64,000 bases of DNA from Struthio camelus (GCF_040807025.1 NC_090967.1:3718001-3782000); one strand, 5' to 3'. Counted from the stretch's first letter, positions 49,204 through 63,858 are shown. Program-made: numbers and translations. The notes: generated from the letters alone by a model not told the origin.

Positions 49204-49225
49204 GGGGGGGGGGAGGGGGGCGGGG
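49204..49225 (+). repeat. G-run with quadruplex potential
   Basis: Runs of nine, six and four G separated by one or two bases. Such a tract can form a G-quadruplex and is also prone to sequencing error. Confidence 0.6.
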
Positions 49226-50589
49226 AAGGTCTGGGGCAGGTGGTAGGAGAAGTGGGAGGCAGAGGAAGTACTAATCGGAGGCAGGATCTGGCCTTTTAAG
49301 GGCAAGGGATGAAATTTTAGCTAGCAAAAGCATTGTTTGAGGCCACAGAGCCTAAACTCTACCTGTTATTTATATCTGCAGCCACAAAGTCTCACATATA
49401 CCCATGTGACATTCATCTTGGGAGGCTCTCCATGAGTGCAGACTCTAGCAATTCAAGTGCACCAGATGTCACACTACTTGAACCCATGAGGACAAGTGGA
49501 AACATTAATATTAGTAAATACGGTAGAAGCATTTTGGTCGAGTGCATTTTGCAACCAACATTTCCGAAGATATCTTGGTACCTATTGTTTCTGCTGCTAT
49601 AAATATGGAAGACAATTACTAGTGAGATTCTGCTACATGTAAGTCTTGCCAGAACATCAGCCACATGCTGTTTTATCTGCATCCCGACTGGAAGAAAAAG
49701 CACAAAAAATGTTGTAAAATAATGATAGCCCTTCAATTTCCACCTCTTATTTGCACTACTGCTGTTAGCTCCGTTCACATACAGCATCTTTCTGAAGCCA
49801 TGCCTATCTGGAGAGAGCAGCCTTTGAACTTTTCCACTCTCTGTCTGTCTGCTCAGACAGATAGGAAAGCCACGTTTTTCCTATAACCACTGCACTGTTA
49901 CATACACAAAAACATGCATTAAAAACTATATCCTTACTACCTCTACACTATATCTAAGTAGTTATGCTGCTGTCCAAGGACAGAAAAGTTGATGAACTTG
50001 GCAAAGATTTGACTCCACGGTTAAATATCTCAATTATCCCTTCAGCCTGTATGGGATCTTTTGGATCTCCGCAAGGGATGCTTCTGGTTGTGAAGAACTG
50101 ATTGTGCAATGTCTCAGTGTAATGCATACACTTAAAGCATTTATGCCTCTGTGAAAATGAGGGTGCATTTGATTGAGGTTTTCCTATATATACTCTGTCT
50201 GGTCACAAGATCCTCATTTCTGATAAAATTGCCTTTCTTCCACTAATAGAATGCCACATTGGGGCTCAGGCTTTAGAGGTTTGGTTCAGACCTATCTCCC
50301 CTTCTTCCTCTTACCTCCACGCTGAGCAGCGTATCAGAGCAAACTCTGATTAATTATATTTTTCAGCAGGTTGTACAAAGCTCTCCAGCAAAAACTTACA
50401 TCTAGCAGGAACTGATTCACTGCAGATCTACAAGATGATATACGCTTTTTAAAAACAAAACATACTGCCTCATAAAACAGCTGGTAAATCTCACTTTTCT
50501 GTGATCAAAAGTCAGGACCTCCCCTCTCAAATTACTTCATTCTTTTTCCCAGAGCTGTGAAGGGCAACCCAGAAGAGTCATAGATATAA

Positions 50590-50995
50590 AAAACTATTTC
50601 TGTACAAAGAAATGATCACTCATTATTTCTCAAGAACAAAGAACACACACTGGTGTTCTCAGTATTTCACAGTAACAAAAGGGAAACATCTTTATACGTC
50701 ATATAATTAAAATCTGGAATTTGTTGCCACAGGATACTGTAGCCACCAAAAGTAGAAGTGGGATCAAAAAAAGATTACACAAATTTATGGCACACAGGAC
50801 GACCGAGGGCTATTAAACAAGATGAACAGGATGCAATTGCAGATTGCTATAAAAAGAAAATAATTATTTCATAGACACCCTGTTTCTTATGCCCCCCTCC
50901 TGACTGTCCTGTTAGAGGCTATTGTCATAGAAAAAAGATCAAGCCAGGTAGAAGTTTGAGATGACTCAGTATGACTGTTCTTACATCCTAAAATA
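50590..50995 (+). repeat. Ancient CR1-family LINE 3' end
   Basis: Blocks 'ctggaatttgttgccacaggatactgtag', 'aaaagtagaagtgggatcaaaaa', 'agggctattaaacaagatga' and the ending 'gatgactcagtatgactgttcttacat' match, in order, the 3' end of old amniote CR1 elements (ending 'tggaccattggtctgacccagtatggccgttcttatgtt'). Plus orientation, heavily mutated. Confidence 0.75.
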
Positions 50996-53900
50996 CTGGT
51001 TGACTTTGGGTATTAAATAAATTTCCAGTGAGTGGGTTATAAAGGTTGTAGAACTGAACCACAGTTGTGGTGTCATCTTTTCTTTGAATGAGAACAGAGG
51101 GTGAATAGAATTACATACAAAGTTCTATCATTTTAATATAAGGAATACCTGTATTTTTTCTTTTCAATTTATTCATTTTCAATATATGAATCTAAATTTT
51201 ACTACTACTCAGTATGACTTCACTTTGCATAAGTTGCAAAGTTTTTCTTAAATCTTTGCATTTCTGTTTATTTCCCCCTATTATATCACAAATTCACATG
51301 TGCAACCACTGATAATATTTCTACGCTTGAAATCTCCTTTGAAAAAAGGAGCTGGGAGGGGTATTCTTAGTCAAGAACAAGAATCAGAAGCCAAGCATAA
51401 ATCTACATATATTTACATTAAATAGGAAGAATCAATGTAATTTAGAAGTCCCTCATTGCATATAGTGACTTAGTATATCTTCTCCAGGCTAGAGACTTCT
51501 TTTCTATATCCTGAAGTGAAAATCTATTTTTTACAACAACAACAACAAAGCCTAGCACAGGATAATCTCAAATGGTTTGATTTGTTGTAATATTGATGTC
51601 CTTTCCCATGACATGGACACATTTAAGCACATAGTGTATATTTGATTTTAAGTATATCTTTAAACAAACAACTTTACCTTAGTGAAAATGGGAACAGAAT
51701 TTGGGATTTAAAAGTTCAAACAGGCACAGACTTTGCCGAAGCTACTCTTGCCTTATGTCAGTATAAATCAGATGATAGTTGTCCATTTTTTCCCTCTTCA
51801 GTTACACCAGCTGCGATTAAATCAGAACTCAGTTGTTAATCTCGAGTCACTCTGGTACATCAGTATCTAACCCACAGGAGTTATTCAGAACTTGCACTGA
51901 TAAAATGAGATAATAAACAGGCCTCAGTGAGCATGGCATGATTTACAAGAGAAACCTCTGAAAACTTCTGCCAGGAACACCATCCTGTAGACACACTGCA
52001 CAAAATTATAAGCACAACATTAGTAAAACAGTTTCATACTTCTCTACTGCTTGTTAACTTTAGTAATAAGAAAAAAAGTCTGTGGTTTGGTAGTATCTCA
52101 CAGTACTCTAAACACTCTGCCTATTTAAGATAAAAGGATACCATTCTAATTACTCATGTTCCTGATTATTTCACATTCATACTAATGTAGTGGTTAATAG
52201 TTGATATTGAGGGACAGGTATTATTCACTTTTCATGTTTCAGTGGGAGACAGCATGGTCTATCGAGTGAAGCAGACAGAAAAGGGGAAAACAGATCACAA
52301 CCTCATGATGTGTATTCCCGAGCTCCAAGACAACTACTTCTACGATTGCTACTCATGGAAGAATCGTTCGTGCTGGTGAAGCTTTAAACTCACATTCAAA
52401 GCAAAATTGACTCAGAAACAACTAGAACATGCCAAAGTCACAAAGCTGCCGTGCGTCTATTTTGCAGCAACACAAATGATTGTTGGCTCACAATGTCAAA
52501 TGTTGCTGCAACTCTGTCAATGTACTGCAATGCCTTTACAGACAGATTTTCAAAATTGAGCATTTTCACCAACAGGCCAGGTTTTAAAAAAGTCTGGCTC
52601 CACTGAAGGTTTGCACTCAATTAGGCATTTGTTTGAAAATCAGACTCTTAAGACCTAGTAAGGATTCTCTGGTGTGGGCAGCTTTTGAAACCTGGCCCCA
52701 GCCACAGATGCTACACTCTTGAAAATTAAACTCTTCTCTACAGATTTGGAGTCCAAAGGATATTTTGAACTTTCAGGAGAACTAAAATTCTAGGCTCATG
52801 GAGATTAAATCATTGCTTCTGGAGCTTAACTACAACAGGTTGCTTTTTAGGGGCTTGGCAGAATCATAATTTTGTATTTTGGTCTTGAGATGTAGGACTT
52901 TGACCCATACAAACCTACCCAAGCTTACCAAACTACCTGCCACAGAACTGTCTGCAGCTTAAGCCGTATAAGCTTTTTTTCAGCTCCTCAGTACTTGTGG
53001 CCAAAGGCCACACCACTAAAGCTGCATTGCTTACTGTAACCAGCCTCAAAACTAGCTCAGGTATGACTCTGCTTGGAACAACCAACCTCTGAATTTTACT
53101 CTGGATCTACAAAGGACCACAAGACTGGAAATGTACTGATTCTTAAAACCTCAAATGTTACTGATGATTCTTTCTTTGCAAACTAGAGTTTTGCAGCTCA
53201 TAGTCGGCAAATCCTCCAGTCTGTGCTGGTGCAGAGTAACAGTACTTCATAGCATTTGCTCCGTGCAACTTACCTCTGCGCCCGAGAAACCTACTTTCAA
53301 AACAAAGGCTCAATATGCCCCAGAAATGCACTTTTTTTTCCTCTAGGAAAAGATTTTAATGAAAGTCCTTTTTTTTCCCCCTTGCTTTATTCCATACTTT
53401 TGAGTGGAAAATATTGATTTTGCAGTAAATCATACTTGGCTGGGATAGCTTAGTTGAATTCTGAAATACTGTGTTCTGAAACTCAAGTGTTTCAGCAGAA
53501 GACCTAAAGCAATGAAATTCTTAGATATTTGTTGGCTCATCTTCGCTGATTTTTTTTTATGATTACTGAAATCTTCTTTGGAAAGCAGACTGCCTGAAAA
53601 ATGGACTGGATACAACTCTATGAGTATTGGTTTTGATATTTTTTACCAGGATATTTTTAGTCATGTTGTTCTTCCAGTTTCAGCACCTACAGGTGGCCTC
53701 TGCTCTGAGAACAAACAAAGCATGAATAACTGAATTGTGTCCTTTTAAAGTCCCTTCTCTCTTGTCATTTCTACACTGTACAACGCAGTGTAGCACAGAG
53801 ATACCTGAGCTATTTCATTTAGGCACAACCTTGCTGAGATAGACTGGAGCTCCCCCAAGCTAATTCATGCCACCCTTGACAAGATCAATTAGACTATGCT

Positions 53901-56900
53901 ACCGCAGCCAGATTGCTTCTACCAACATAACTGCTTTACTGAGCGCACGCTCCAGCGCTATCATAGTACAGAGCACTGTGTTTTGTAAAGCTGTAACACC
54001 TTGTGCAGTGTAAAAGGGCTGGGGTTAAAAGGATTTAGGACAAGAAGGCAAGCTTGCAACAGGGTTCTGAATATTTATGGACTGTGAGTGCTGCTCCATT
54101 CCCCATTTAAGGAAACAAAACTATGCCTGCGAATAAGGACAAGCTAAGGATTTGCAGGACCAGACCTCAAATTGTATCAGATTTGTGTCACATGGCTTAT
54201 AGAAAAGCCATAAATAACACAAAAATATTATTGTACGTAGCACTGTAGGTGAGAGATATGAACCTGCTAACTTGTGTGTGCATTCACTTATTGTAAGTGT
54301 CAGCTTTTGGCCTTTTGTGCTAACAGGAACTGCCAAAGTGTGGCTGCGTTTGCCATGGTGCAATTCAGGCATAGGTTTGTGCAAATCCTTAGGCCTTCAC
54401 TCACATGATTAATGGGAGAACAGAATTAGCCCAGATGCTAATACGGTTGGTTACGGTCAAACAAGCAAATGCTCGTTCATTGTCTGCTGCTCTCGGTACG
54501 TGCAGACCTGCAGATGCTGTCTGCCTCTCTCTGCCTACCCAGAGGGATGGAAAATTCCATCTGCTTCATACTGAAGCTGACAAAAACTGCTGTTGCAACG
54601 GTTTCTTTAAAAGTGAAGACTGATTCACGAAGATAAGCTCGTCATTATCTGAAGGTTATCCCAGATGTGACAGTAATGCCTCGTTGTGAAGAAGAAATGA
54701 GATGCAGTCTACACAGTAAGCCCCTTTCGCGTCATAGAGCAAGAACGTCATTGAAGGCTGTGACGTCCATGATGCCTAAGCGATGCTGACTTTAGTAGGG
54801 CTGTCATTGATTTTAGCAAGTCGGTGGCTTTCAGTCTTGGCAATCGGAAGTCAAGAACCAATAGGAAGGAATTTGACACATTTCTAACCTTTCTTAGGTG
54901 TGATCACCAGTGATTAGCAAGTCTCAAGGAGACATGAAATCCCTATTTTAAAAACTGGGTGGAATCCCTATTTTAAAAACTGGGTGGAATCATTTCCTAA
55001 TGAAAGAGCCCTCCACTCTCTACAAGCTGCAAAGATCACATTGTCAGAGAGTTCATAACAACAGTTTAAAAGGAAAAGCAGAACAAAGCCTGCTAAAAAC
55101 AAGGACCCTCCCACACCTTTTCTAAACTACATTCTTCACCAAACTCCAGCCACCAGGAAAGAAAGCAGCCTCCCACAGCTGATGTTCCTGAATCCTTCCT
55201 TCATCTTTTCAAGTACGTGTTCCGAAACAACCAAGCCAAATACTTTGCCCAGCCAATGAAACGTTCAAGACCTGCCTGATCCCTCATCCTCCTGCTCATC
55301 GCACATTATAAAATATTCCTGATTTTAGAAAACCATATGAGGCCCCCCATCTGCTGCTGAGCTGTAGCAACACAGGTAGCCAGTAGAGCTCCATGGGGTT
55401 TTGCTAACCCAGCAGTGCTGCCATCCATACTCCAGGCATAAAAAATGATTTTGCTTTAAGTGGGCAAACGAAAGGCATCAGTCCCCTTCCCTGCTCCTAG
55501 CTGCAGCATGAGCACCTCCAGTATGTAGGACTGATCACAGCATCCCGTTATTGAACTTATTGCAGGTCCTAAATTAAACTCTTCTCATCGCTTACCCTTT
55601 TGTTTCAGAACGAGAAACTGATGCTCATAAAATAGAAGCCATTTTCCCTAAGATATCTAGAAGTAAGGAGCAGATCAGGAGTGGAGCATATCCATGAGCG
55701 CAAATTTCTATGCATGGTGCCTTTCTCATTATTTTCTGGTAGGAGTGCTCCCATTCTTGTGTTCTTCTGCAGGAGTCCTGTCAAAGGAACTGATGCACTC
55801 TGAAAGCTTTTCTTTCTCTTTTTAAAGGAAATAAGCTGTCCGTAATGGCTCGTCCTGCTGGGCCTCCTCCCCTCATAAGCGTGTGTGAAGGGCACCCACT
55901 ACGGAGCGTGATCGCATCTCTCATTCATTAATTGTTAATATCAAGATTTTCTGTCAGAGGTTTCCCTTTCACTCTGTTATCACAGGAAATAAATGAAACT
56001 TTTGAAGATTTTGCAAGGCAGAGTCATGCATTGGCCACTTTCTGCCTGAGTTTCTATAATACACAGAATTGGTGACAAACCCACTTGTACTAAAGATGAA
56101 ACTCTTCATTTCAGTCCCAACTCATTGAGTGTCTCTGGCTCCAAAGCAAATGAGTCTTTATCAGCACTTAATCAGATTCACAATACATATTTCTGGGTGA
56201 CTGAAATGCAAATGTTTGTGTGTAAACTCACATAGTCCAGTCCTAGAAATAATTTTCCCAGCCTAAAACTGATTGCTGCCGTTTCTTTTTATAATCATTG
56301 GAAGAGAAAATAAGGATCTAAATTAGGACTTGGATTTTAACTGAAACCACACTGGAGTCAAATCTGGAGTCCCTCCTCCAACGCTGCACAACTCAATCCA
56401 GATTTCTGCCAGACCAGCAGAAATCAGAAGCCAGGATATAATGGTTTTTTTTACAGAAATCAGCAATAGAGAGTGAACGATCTCCTCCATCCCTTGCAAT
56501 ATTAATACACATGGTACAATTTCAGTAGATGTAAGCAGCAGGAATTTTACGTTAAATTGCTCGACCGCACGAGAAAAGAGAGAAAGATCTCCTTCCTTCT
56601 CAAAACGCAAAGCTAAATTCTGCTGTGAATTACACTTGCTCAGACTTACTGCACAAGTTGGAAAAAGGAGGAAGCTGTAGCCTTTGCACAGATTTCAACC
56701 AGACACACTTCAGTTTACTCCCCGAAGCTTTTTCTCTTGCCAGGAGCTCTTTCTTTCTCAAAGATTCCCAGGAGCATGGGAGCAGTCCTAGCCCCCCTGG
56801 ACACTGAAATTCAGGGAACACTTCACCTCCCACAGTCGCCACAGCCACATTGACGGTGGAACATGGTAGCTCAGTATACAACCCATGTCAAAACAATCAC

Positions 56901-59900
56901 CTAGCCAGGATGTGGAGAACATTCCTGCAGCCAGTGGAAACTGTGAGAGAAAATCCAAGGAGAAAGGGTAAAGAGCACAAACTGGATTGTGCTCTGAAGG
57001 CTTGTATTTCAGTGCAAAAAATCAGGCCAGGAACCACAATGAGAAGGCCAGTTCCTTAGGTCCTTCCTTGCCGATGGACTGCTGTTTTATAGTCATTCAT
57101 GTGAAAAATGCTGAAAGTCGCCAGTTAATATGACTTTCATAATATTTGGTGTTCTCTTGAAAGCCGCTGAGAACTGAAGTCACTTCATTAGGTAGAAATC
57201 TCAGCTTTCAGTTACAGGAAAACATGTTTGGATGCAAACAAAGGACTAAAATTGTAACACCCTGGAGTCTCAAATACACAAAGGCAGATAGAAAGCTTCC
57301 CTTCAATACAAAAATAACAAAAACAAAACCTCTTCACATTCTGATTTTACCTCTCAACACCACTTGATTTTGGAACCAATTCTGAAATTCTTAAAAACAT
57401 GTTGCAAAAAAGGCATCCTTTTAAGTTAGAGCCGAATGTTTTCTTAGAACAGCTCATGATTTGGAGTCTCTTTATTATGAGACTGCTTTCCGGACGCACC
57501 TCAAAGAATGCATGAGTTTAAAAAGGGGTCTTTTTAAATGAAGCCTCTTAAGTTTGGCAAGGAGAAATGTCAGTGCTTAGATGCATTATTCTTTTCTGAA
57601 ATACTGCCCAGTCTCTGCAGATGATTGCACTAACACGGGCACAGAAGTCTTCCTATTGCTAATTATTGTGATATTATTTTCTGGTAAGCAGAGATGCTAG
57701 ACTTGTGATAACCGGCATGTAATAATAACTGTCTTCCTCACACAACTTTCGAGTATGCTCATCGCCTGCCTTCAGTACATTATTCACAGTCTACACTACT
57801 GGGATAGATCCACCTTATAATATAATGGGCAGATTTCTGCCTACTCAGTTATTTCCAGTCACATTCCCTTTAAATCTTGAACAATCAAAAGCAATGCTGG
57901 CTACTAATCAGTTTTGATATTACCCTGTTTAAAATGTCCACACCTCATATATGGAATGGTTTTGGATTATGGATACTTGAAAGTTTCAGCTACAATTACA
58001 TACAAAGACCAGAATCCTTCATCCAAAGTTTCATTTCCCCCTCTGCCTCCCCAGCCCAACCAGAAAGAATGCAACAAACTGAAAATTTGCACTTTATACT
58101 GCTTCAGTCTATATACTCATAATACACTCATTTTTGCATGGTACATTAGTAAACATGCTGGGGACAATTTTTGAGACAAAAGCCACATAGACTTGGAGCA
58201 CAAAATCTCAGCCATCATCATTACCCTTCAATATGAGACACAAACTTGCATCCCAGGTCCAAATTCTGCTGTTAGAGGGTTCAGCTATACAGAGCAGAAG
58301 AAACCATTTTTTGCTGGGAATGTTATAAATACACAAATCTGTGTTCTGCAGACTGAAGTTGCAGTTTGATCTCATTACACTGTCTAGATGACTACTGTCC
58401 CTCTGTCTAGTTAAATATATACCTGAATTCCCTTGTCAGATGCAAGATTGCAGCTCACATTGAAACATCCTACAACAGAGCTGCATGCGGTGCTCTTTCC
58501 ATGGCTGAACCGAACATCTGAAAACCTGTTTCTATGAAGTCAAGAGAAAGCATTTTGTTTTTATCTGAAATTAAATGTTTCAAGATGACTAATCGCTTTT
58601 CTCTCTTAAAGAATTGATTAATTTCAACATGAAAACACCATCTTGAAGTGAAAATGCACAACATTTTGTTTTGGTAAATTCAAAGTAGAACTTGTTTAGA
58701 AGGATTTTGACTTTTCCTAGAAACAGCTTCCACTTTTTAGTGAAATTATTTTCTAGTGAAACAGAACAGTTTGGGGGTCACTAATATGTCATTGGTTTTT
58801 TGAATTGTAGTATGTTTCAAAAAATTCACCCAGCTGTAATTTGTGAAGTCTACAAATATCCAAGGGCAGATTTTCTCTCCTGCCTTTGTAGTTCTTATTA
58901 CATTGTCAAACAATAATGATGCACATTATCGTATAGAATATGTTAATTTAAATTTGCAAAAATAAAGAGTACGCTTCAGAACCGGTGGCTTCTGCTAGAC
59001 CAATCTGCTTCCTAATATCTGTAATGACAAAAAATACAACTTGCAATAGCAATTAAAGCAATTTTGCTCCCATTTTCAGAAATGACCTATGAAATTCAGA
59101 AGCCAAACTTTCAGTGAGAAGAAATGGGACGTAGGACTGTAGTGGTAACAATCTTGGGTTACAACATATTTTTTTAAAATATTTAGAGATATAGGCATCT
59201 AAATCTCACAGGAAATTAACGAGCCTTCTGAATCTGGTGAACTGGAAGGTTGAATTGTGTTATGATTCAAGAAATCCCAGAGCCAAGTGGGAACGGAGGT
59301 AAGTCCATGCAGACTTTGCTGGAGTACAAGGTGCAAGGATCAGCGGAAAAGAGGAACAGACATTATCAAAAGTGTAAGAGACAATAGCATGAACTATAAA
59401 AGAAAAGAAGAAAACATTAGAACCAGTGCTTTTTAATCCTTTCGTAAATCTAGTCAACACGCCCCGCTGAACTCTTAAAATCAAGGAGATTTTGCAAATT
59501 GGACTTTTAAGGAAGAAAAGCATCTTTTTACTTTTTGGCTAAGTAAGTCCACGCCAGTGTCATCAAAAGTCAGTAAATGGGACAGGAAACTTACTTCCTT
59601 CTCCAGTTTTTCATTTATTTATTTCATGATAGAACACTTCTGAAAAGAATTTCACTATAAATCTTGGAAAAGTATTTTTAGCATGCATTTGATATTAATT
59701 TACTATTACTGTGTGCCTGCTAGCAATAGCAAGATTCTGTAGCTTCAGCTGGATTTTATGTTGCTTATATAAATAACCAAGCAATTACAAATGGCATATT
59801 GAGGTTTGGCAGATTTGCAACATTCAGACAGATATGTATCTCTGTCATATATTCGAATCACCAGCTCTTTCAACAAATACACACTGTTTCATTAAGTTGC

Positions 59901-62488
59901 ATTTTAAATCTACAATCTTACTGCTTATGTAGAAGGGGAAATTTGGTTAATTCCACAGAATTCAGAAGAGCAGTTTCATTTTCTTTTGCATATCAGCTTT
60001 TCTCTCTGAAGTTTTCTCTACTACATAATACTTAGGATGACTGTAAAGCATACCAAGAATATTTGTTCTAACATTAGGCAAACAGCAAAGAAAGGTCTAT
60101 TGCTATTACAACTATCTGAAAGATATTACGGGTCTGAGTCTGCCATGATTTTTTTGTGACAAGGGATATACAAGTTGCCCCAGCGTTGGCACCCAGTGGA
60201 GGGATGGGACGGCTGGAATGACTGCTCTAAGATAGTAGGACATTTCTTTAGGAGTACTTCTAAAGGCCTATTGACAATACATTCCCAATCCCTTTGCCAT
60301 TTAGCTAATGGTAAACAACGATAAGAAGAAACTCCAGGTCATTTTTGCCTGCAGGAGAGGAACTGTAGCATTTTGCAGTTCACTGAGAGCCAGTAGGAAA
60401 AGTGGTTTCAAGGCACAGCCTTTGGCTTTATACTTACAGACATAAGACAGTAAGGGTTCAAGCCGTGGATGCAGATTTCTGTGTGATTTTAAAGTGCTTC
60501 TAACCCCAAAGGCTGCCTCTGAAATGGAGGTTTGTGAACACTTTACGTTCATGACTATAATATTTATCACACCCTGTAATTAATCTAATTAAAATATTTT
60601 ATGTTTTAATTTCTTCACTGTGAAAGTCATTGTTTTGCTGCAGCAATAAAGAGAGAGCACGAATCCTGGGCAGAAAAAGATGGATTAAATAGTCTCGTTC
60701 TTTGCATGAAAATCTCATGACAGTTGTCAGCCTGAGAATTCAAAAGCAAAAGTACCTCACCACAAGCTTCAGAAATAACACACAATAATTTACACCTCCC
60801 TCCAAGTAGAATAAAGGTATATTACCTGACACCTGCCTTTATACAAATCCCCTGAGTGCCTTCACAATAGTGTTCTCTTTTTCTTTCTCTCTCAAACTTG
60901 TTTCAGAGGGAGAAGTCTGAGGAGGACAGGGGGAAATGACAGCAACTCCTCCCCTGTCTTCGAAACGAGATGCAAAGGCTTTTTCAAAGCAAGAGAGGAA
61001 AAGGCTTGCCCCCAGAAGCTTTGTGAACTGAAGAAACACATTATAAGCTGAGCAATGACAGAAAGAAACAAGCAGCACTGCATGGCGCTGGTAATTTGTG
61101 ACAAGTGTTCAATGCCTGGATCATTCAAATTTTGTATCCCCTGTCTCTGTGCTTCTACTGTCATAAGGGACATAGGGAAGGACATATATACATCAGCATC
61201 TGCCTGTATGGAGTAAGCAAAGAGAAATCCAATTTTCAAATATTCTGTTTTCACACTGGCTTTGAAATAAAGGATGAGGTTTTCAGAACAGGGTTTGCAG
61301 CTGGGGCCTCAAGCATTTTGAAAAACTGGCCAGCAGTGTCATAGGAGGATTTTAAAGGGAGGAGAAGAGGATGAGGAGACAGGGAGAGGGAAGCAAAAGG
61401 TTTTAAGCTCATACAAACCAGGTAGAAGAAAAACAGGTTGTGCTTTCAGTGCAGGCTCTCTAGCTTAGGAAGTTCACAGCAGAACTTGTCCTGGTTAAAT
61501 CACAGAGTGGAGCAAATGCTGTTACCATAAGGGACCTCCGTGACAGGAGCTTTTGCTTGGCATTGACAAATATACACTCCGTAATAACCACTGGTGTAAC
61601 TGAGGCCAACTGCCTCTCCCTGCCTCGCAGTCTCAGCAAGCTGGGCTTAAGCCTGGGCATGCAAACGGCTCCCTCAGCCCAGAGCTGGGTCCATCTGCCA
61701 GCATAAGGGTCGCTGGCAGGAGGCCGCCCCATGACGAAGCCACATTTCTACAGGGCTGCTCTGCAGAGGTACGGCAGACTCCTCTTGTTGGAGCTGCAAA
61801 TCCAGCACCTTAAATGCACTGCCTTATCATCACACACTACTGCTGCGCTGGCTGCGCCCAGAGAGATGCCAAGTGATGCTCTAGAAATGACAGAAAGCGT
61901 GCCCGCTGCAGGAAATAAACTCTTCCTTAGTCCCACAGCCAGCCAGGCGCAAGCACGTGAATGATGGCGCTCCTGGCACTAGCCGGAGAGCGAGCCAAGA
62001 CCGACAAGCAGGACAGAGCAGGCACCGAGAAGGTCCCGCTGCTACAAACATGGCAGAAGCATACAACAAACTCAAAAAATACAATCTCCTCCATCACTAC
62101 GGATGGGAAGCAAAATTAAGGAGCGAGATATGAGGCAGTGCAAGATGGTGAGGGCACGTGCACACACCTGTGTACGCACGCAGGTGTGTCTGTGTGCTGG
62201 GAGGCATGGCGGGGAGCAGGGTTAAATGTCAGGAGTTTAGGGAAAGAGGTAAATCCAGGGGCAGGGAAGCATAACGTTCACGGAGAGATTACAGAAGGAA
62301 ACACAGAAGGAAAAAATAACAGGAATTTTTGCTTTGAAAGTCTCCCATGTCCCAGGAAAGCTGGTAGGGGGCCAGGGACGAGCCCTGAAATGGTTTCCTG
62401 GCAGTGCTTTTGCTGCTGCTTAGCCCCACAACCACCAAAAAAGCCCCTATGCTATTAATCTACTGACACCGAGCTGTCACGGACTTAC
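50996..62488. other. Non-coding AT-rich stretch, probably NFILZ intron 1
   Basis: If the donor at 62489/62488 joins the acceptor at 45473, this is part of a 17-kb minus-strand intron. A 25-bp perfect duplication (54938-54987) and a faint MIR-like segment (55588-55685) were seen. No coding exon recognised on either strand. Confidence 0.4.
54938..54987. repeat. Perfect 25-bp direct tandem duplication
   Basis: The 25-bp word beginning aatccctattttaaaaactg occurs twice head to tail with no mismatch, suggesting a recent small duplication. Confidence 0.95.
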
Positions 62489-62640
62489 CTTCGGGGACCA
62501 ACGCAGCCACGGGGAGTCAGCAGGCATCAGCTCCTGGTGCCAGAGCCGCCTGGTGAGGGCGAGCGGGGGAAGATGAACTCCTCTTCTGCCTGACGCTGCC
62601 ACCCCACCTGCTCGATCCTGTCCAGAGAAACATGTCAGTG
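62489..62640 (-). other. NFILZ: Candidate NFILZ non-coding first exon (5' end not defined)
   Basis: On the minus strand the sequence reads CCCCGAAG then gtaagtcc, a near-consensus splice donor inside a CpG island and 17 kb upstream of the NFILZ acceptor. The upper border is arbitrary; the T-rich tracts beyond 62640 make a longer exon less likely. No ATG-led frame of note. Confidence 0.4.
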
Positions 62641-63067
62641 GGTGAGTGAGGACTTTTTCTTGGTTGCTTTTTTTTTCCCTTTTTTTTTTTTTGGACACCC
62701 CCTCCACCTTTTTTTTTTTTGGCATAACCAGATCTTCGGAAAGCGGGAGTCATGCCGCAATTACGTAAGAGCCAAGAGCCGGTGACAGGGCAAGCGGCTT
62801 TGCTCCAGGGTGAGGTGGGCCCCGCCAGCGACGACGACGCAGCTGCTTTCTAGTTTTCTCAGAGCTTCCCGTTAGCGTTTACCCTGAAAACAGCCGGCAG
62901 CTGAGGCGGCGAGCGGGTGGCCTCCCTTCCAAGCCTCAAGTTTTAAAAAACCGGTGTCGGGGTTGAGTCACTCAGGAACCGAAGCGATGCGTGCTTTATA
63001 AACACGGCGGGAGGGAGAAAGAGAAACAGTGAGAGGCGTGAATGGCTGGGCAGAAGGAGAGCTGAGG

Positions 63068-63103
63068 TTTTATATACATATATATAGAGAGAGAGAGAGA
63101 GAA
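63068..63103. repeat. (TA)n/(GA)n microsatellite
   Basis: A short TATATA stretch runs directly into about nine GA units within the CpG island. Confidence 0.85.
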
Positions 63104-63783
63104 GGAAGGCAAAGCGATGTTCCTGATAGATGCAGTGAGATAAATCACAAATAGGTCCGGAGGAGCCCAAACAAATCAGGTTTCCCACTGCCCCGAGGCA
63201 CCTCACGGCCCCTCCCTGCTCCTGGCAGGCGGGACTCTGGCTCCACCACGTCCCCACCAGCCGCCTCCCATCTCCTCACCCGTTTATCCACCTTCTCCCA
63301 GCTGCAGTGTTTTTTCACCCACCCCTATGGTGGTCGTTGCCAGCCTGGCTGCTGGAGAAGGGGCTCAGGCCCTCGTCACGGGCCAGCCGTGGCGCTCCTG
63401 CAGCCGCCATTTTAGGCTTGGGGGCCCTGTGGGTGTCATGGCGTAGCGGAGGCCTCAGTGAAATGCTTCCTGCTCGCCGCCCCACCGGACACGGAGGCCT
63501 GCGCCCCACCACCGGCCCCCTCGGTCGGCTGCTGCTGGAGGCGGAGGCCCGGCCCAGCAGGCCGCGTAGGACCGTCCTGCTGCCTGCTGGGAGCAGCCAG
63601 GGCGGGGGTTTTGCCCCAAAATCCCCTAATCCAAATAAAAGTGGCTGCCCGGGGGCTCTCTGTGTGTCACACAGATGTTGTACCCGGTGCTGTCTCCCGC
63701 CCCATCTGCATGCAAGAAACCATGCTCCCTTGCAGCTGCTTTTGGCAGAAATTCTTCAGCTCCCGACCGTTTCTTGCGCAGAA

Positions 63784-63800
63784 ATGGCTGCGCTCGCAAG
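63784..63800 (+). CDS. Possible first coding codons of a plus-strand gene running out of the window
   Basis: ATG GCT GCG CTC GCA AG is followed by gtatgt, a good donor, within the CpG island. It would encode M-A-A-L-A and then be spliced. The gene cannot be identified from five residues. The same ATG could be fortuitous. Confidence 0.25.
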
Positions 63801-63824
63801 GTATGTGAAAGGGTTTAATATGCT

Positions 63825-63858
63825 TCATTCATTCATTCATTCATTTATTTATTTATTA
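63825..63858. repeat. (ATTC)n/(ATTT)n microsatellite
   Basis: About four ATTC units followed by about four ATTT units, immediately after the candidate plus-strand exon. Confidence 0.85.

Larger units (their letters stand above)
46026..50589. other. Non-coding stretch upstream of NFILZ coding exon
   Basis: Possibly intronic to NFILZ on the minus strand. Apart from a small MIR-like segment and a G-rich tract at 49204-49225 nothing was recognised. Confidence 0.45.

Noticed and set aside
63765-63800. 20-nt internal micro-exon between gcgcag and gtatgt
   Set aside because: Far shorter than typical exons and inside a CpG island; a first exon is the simpler reading.
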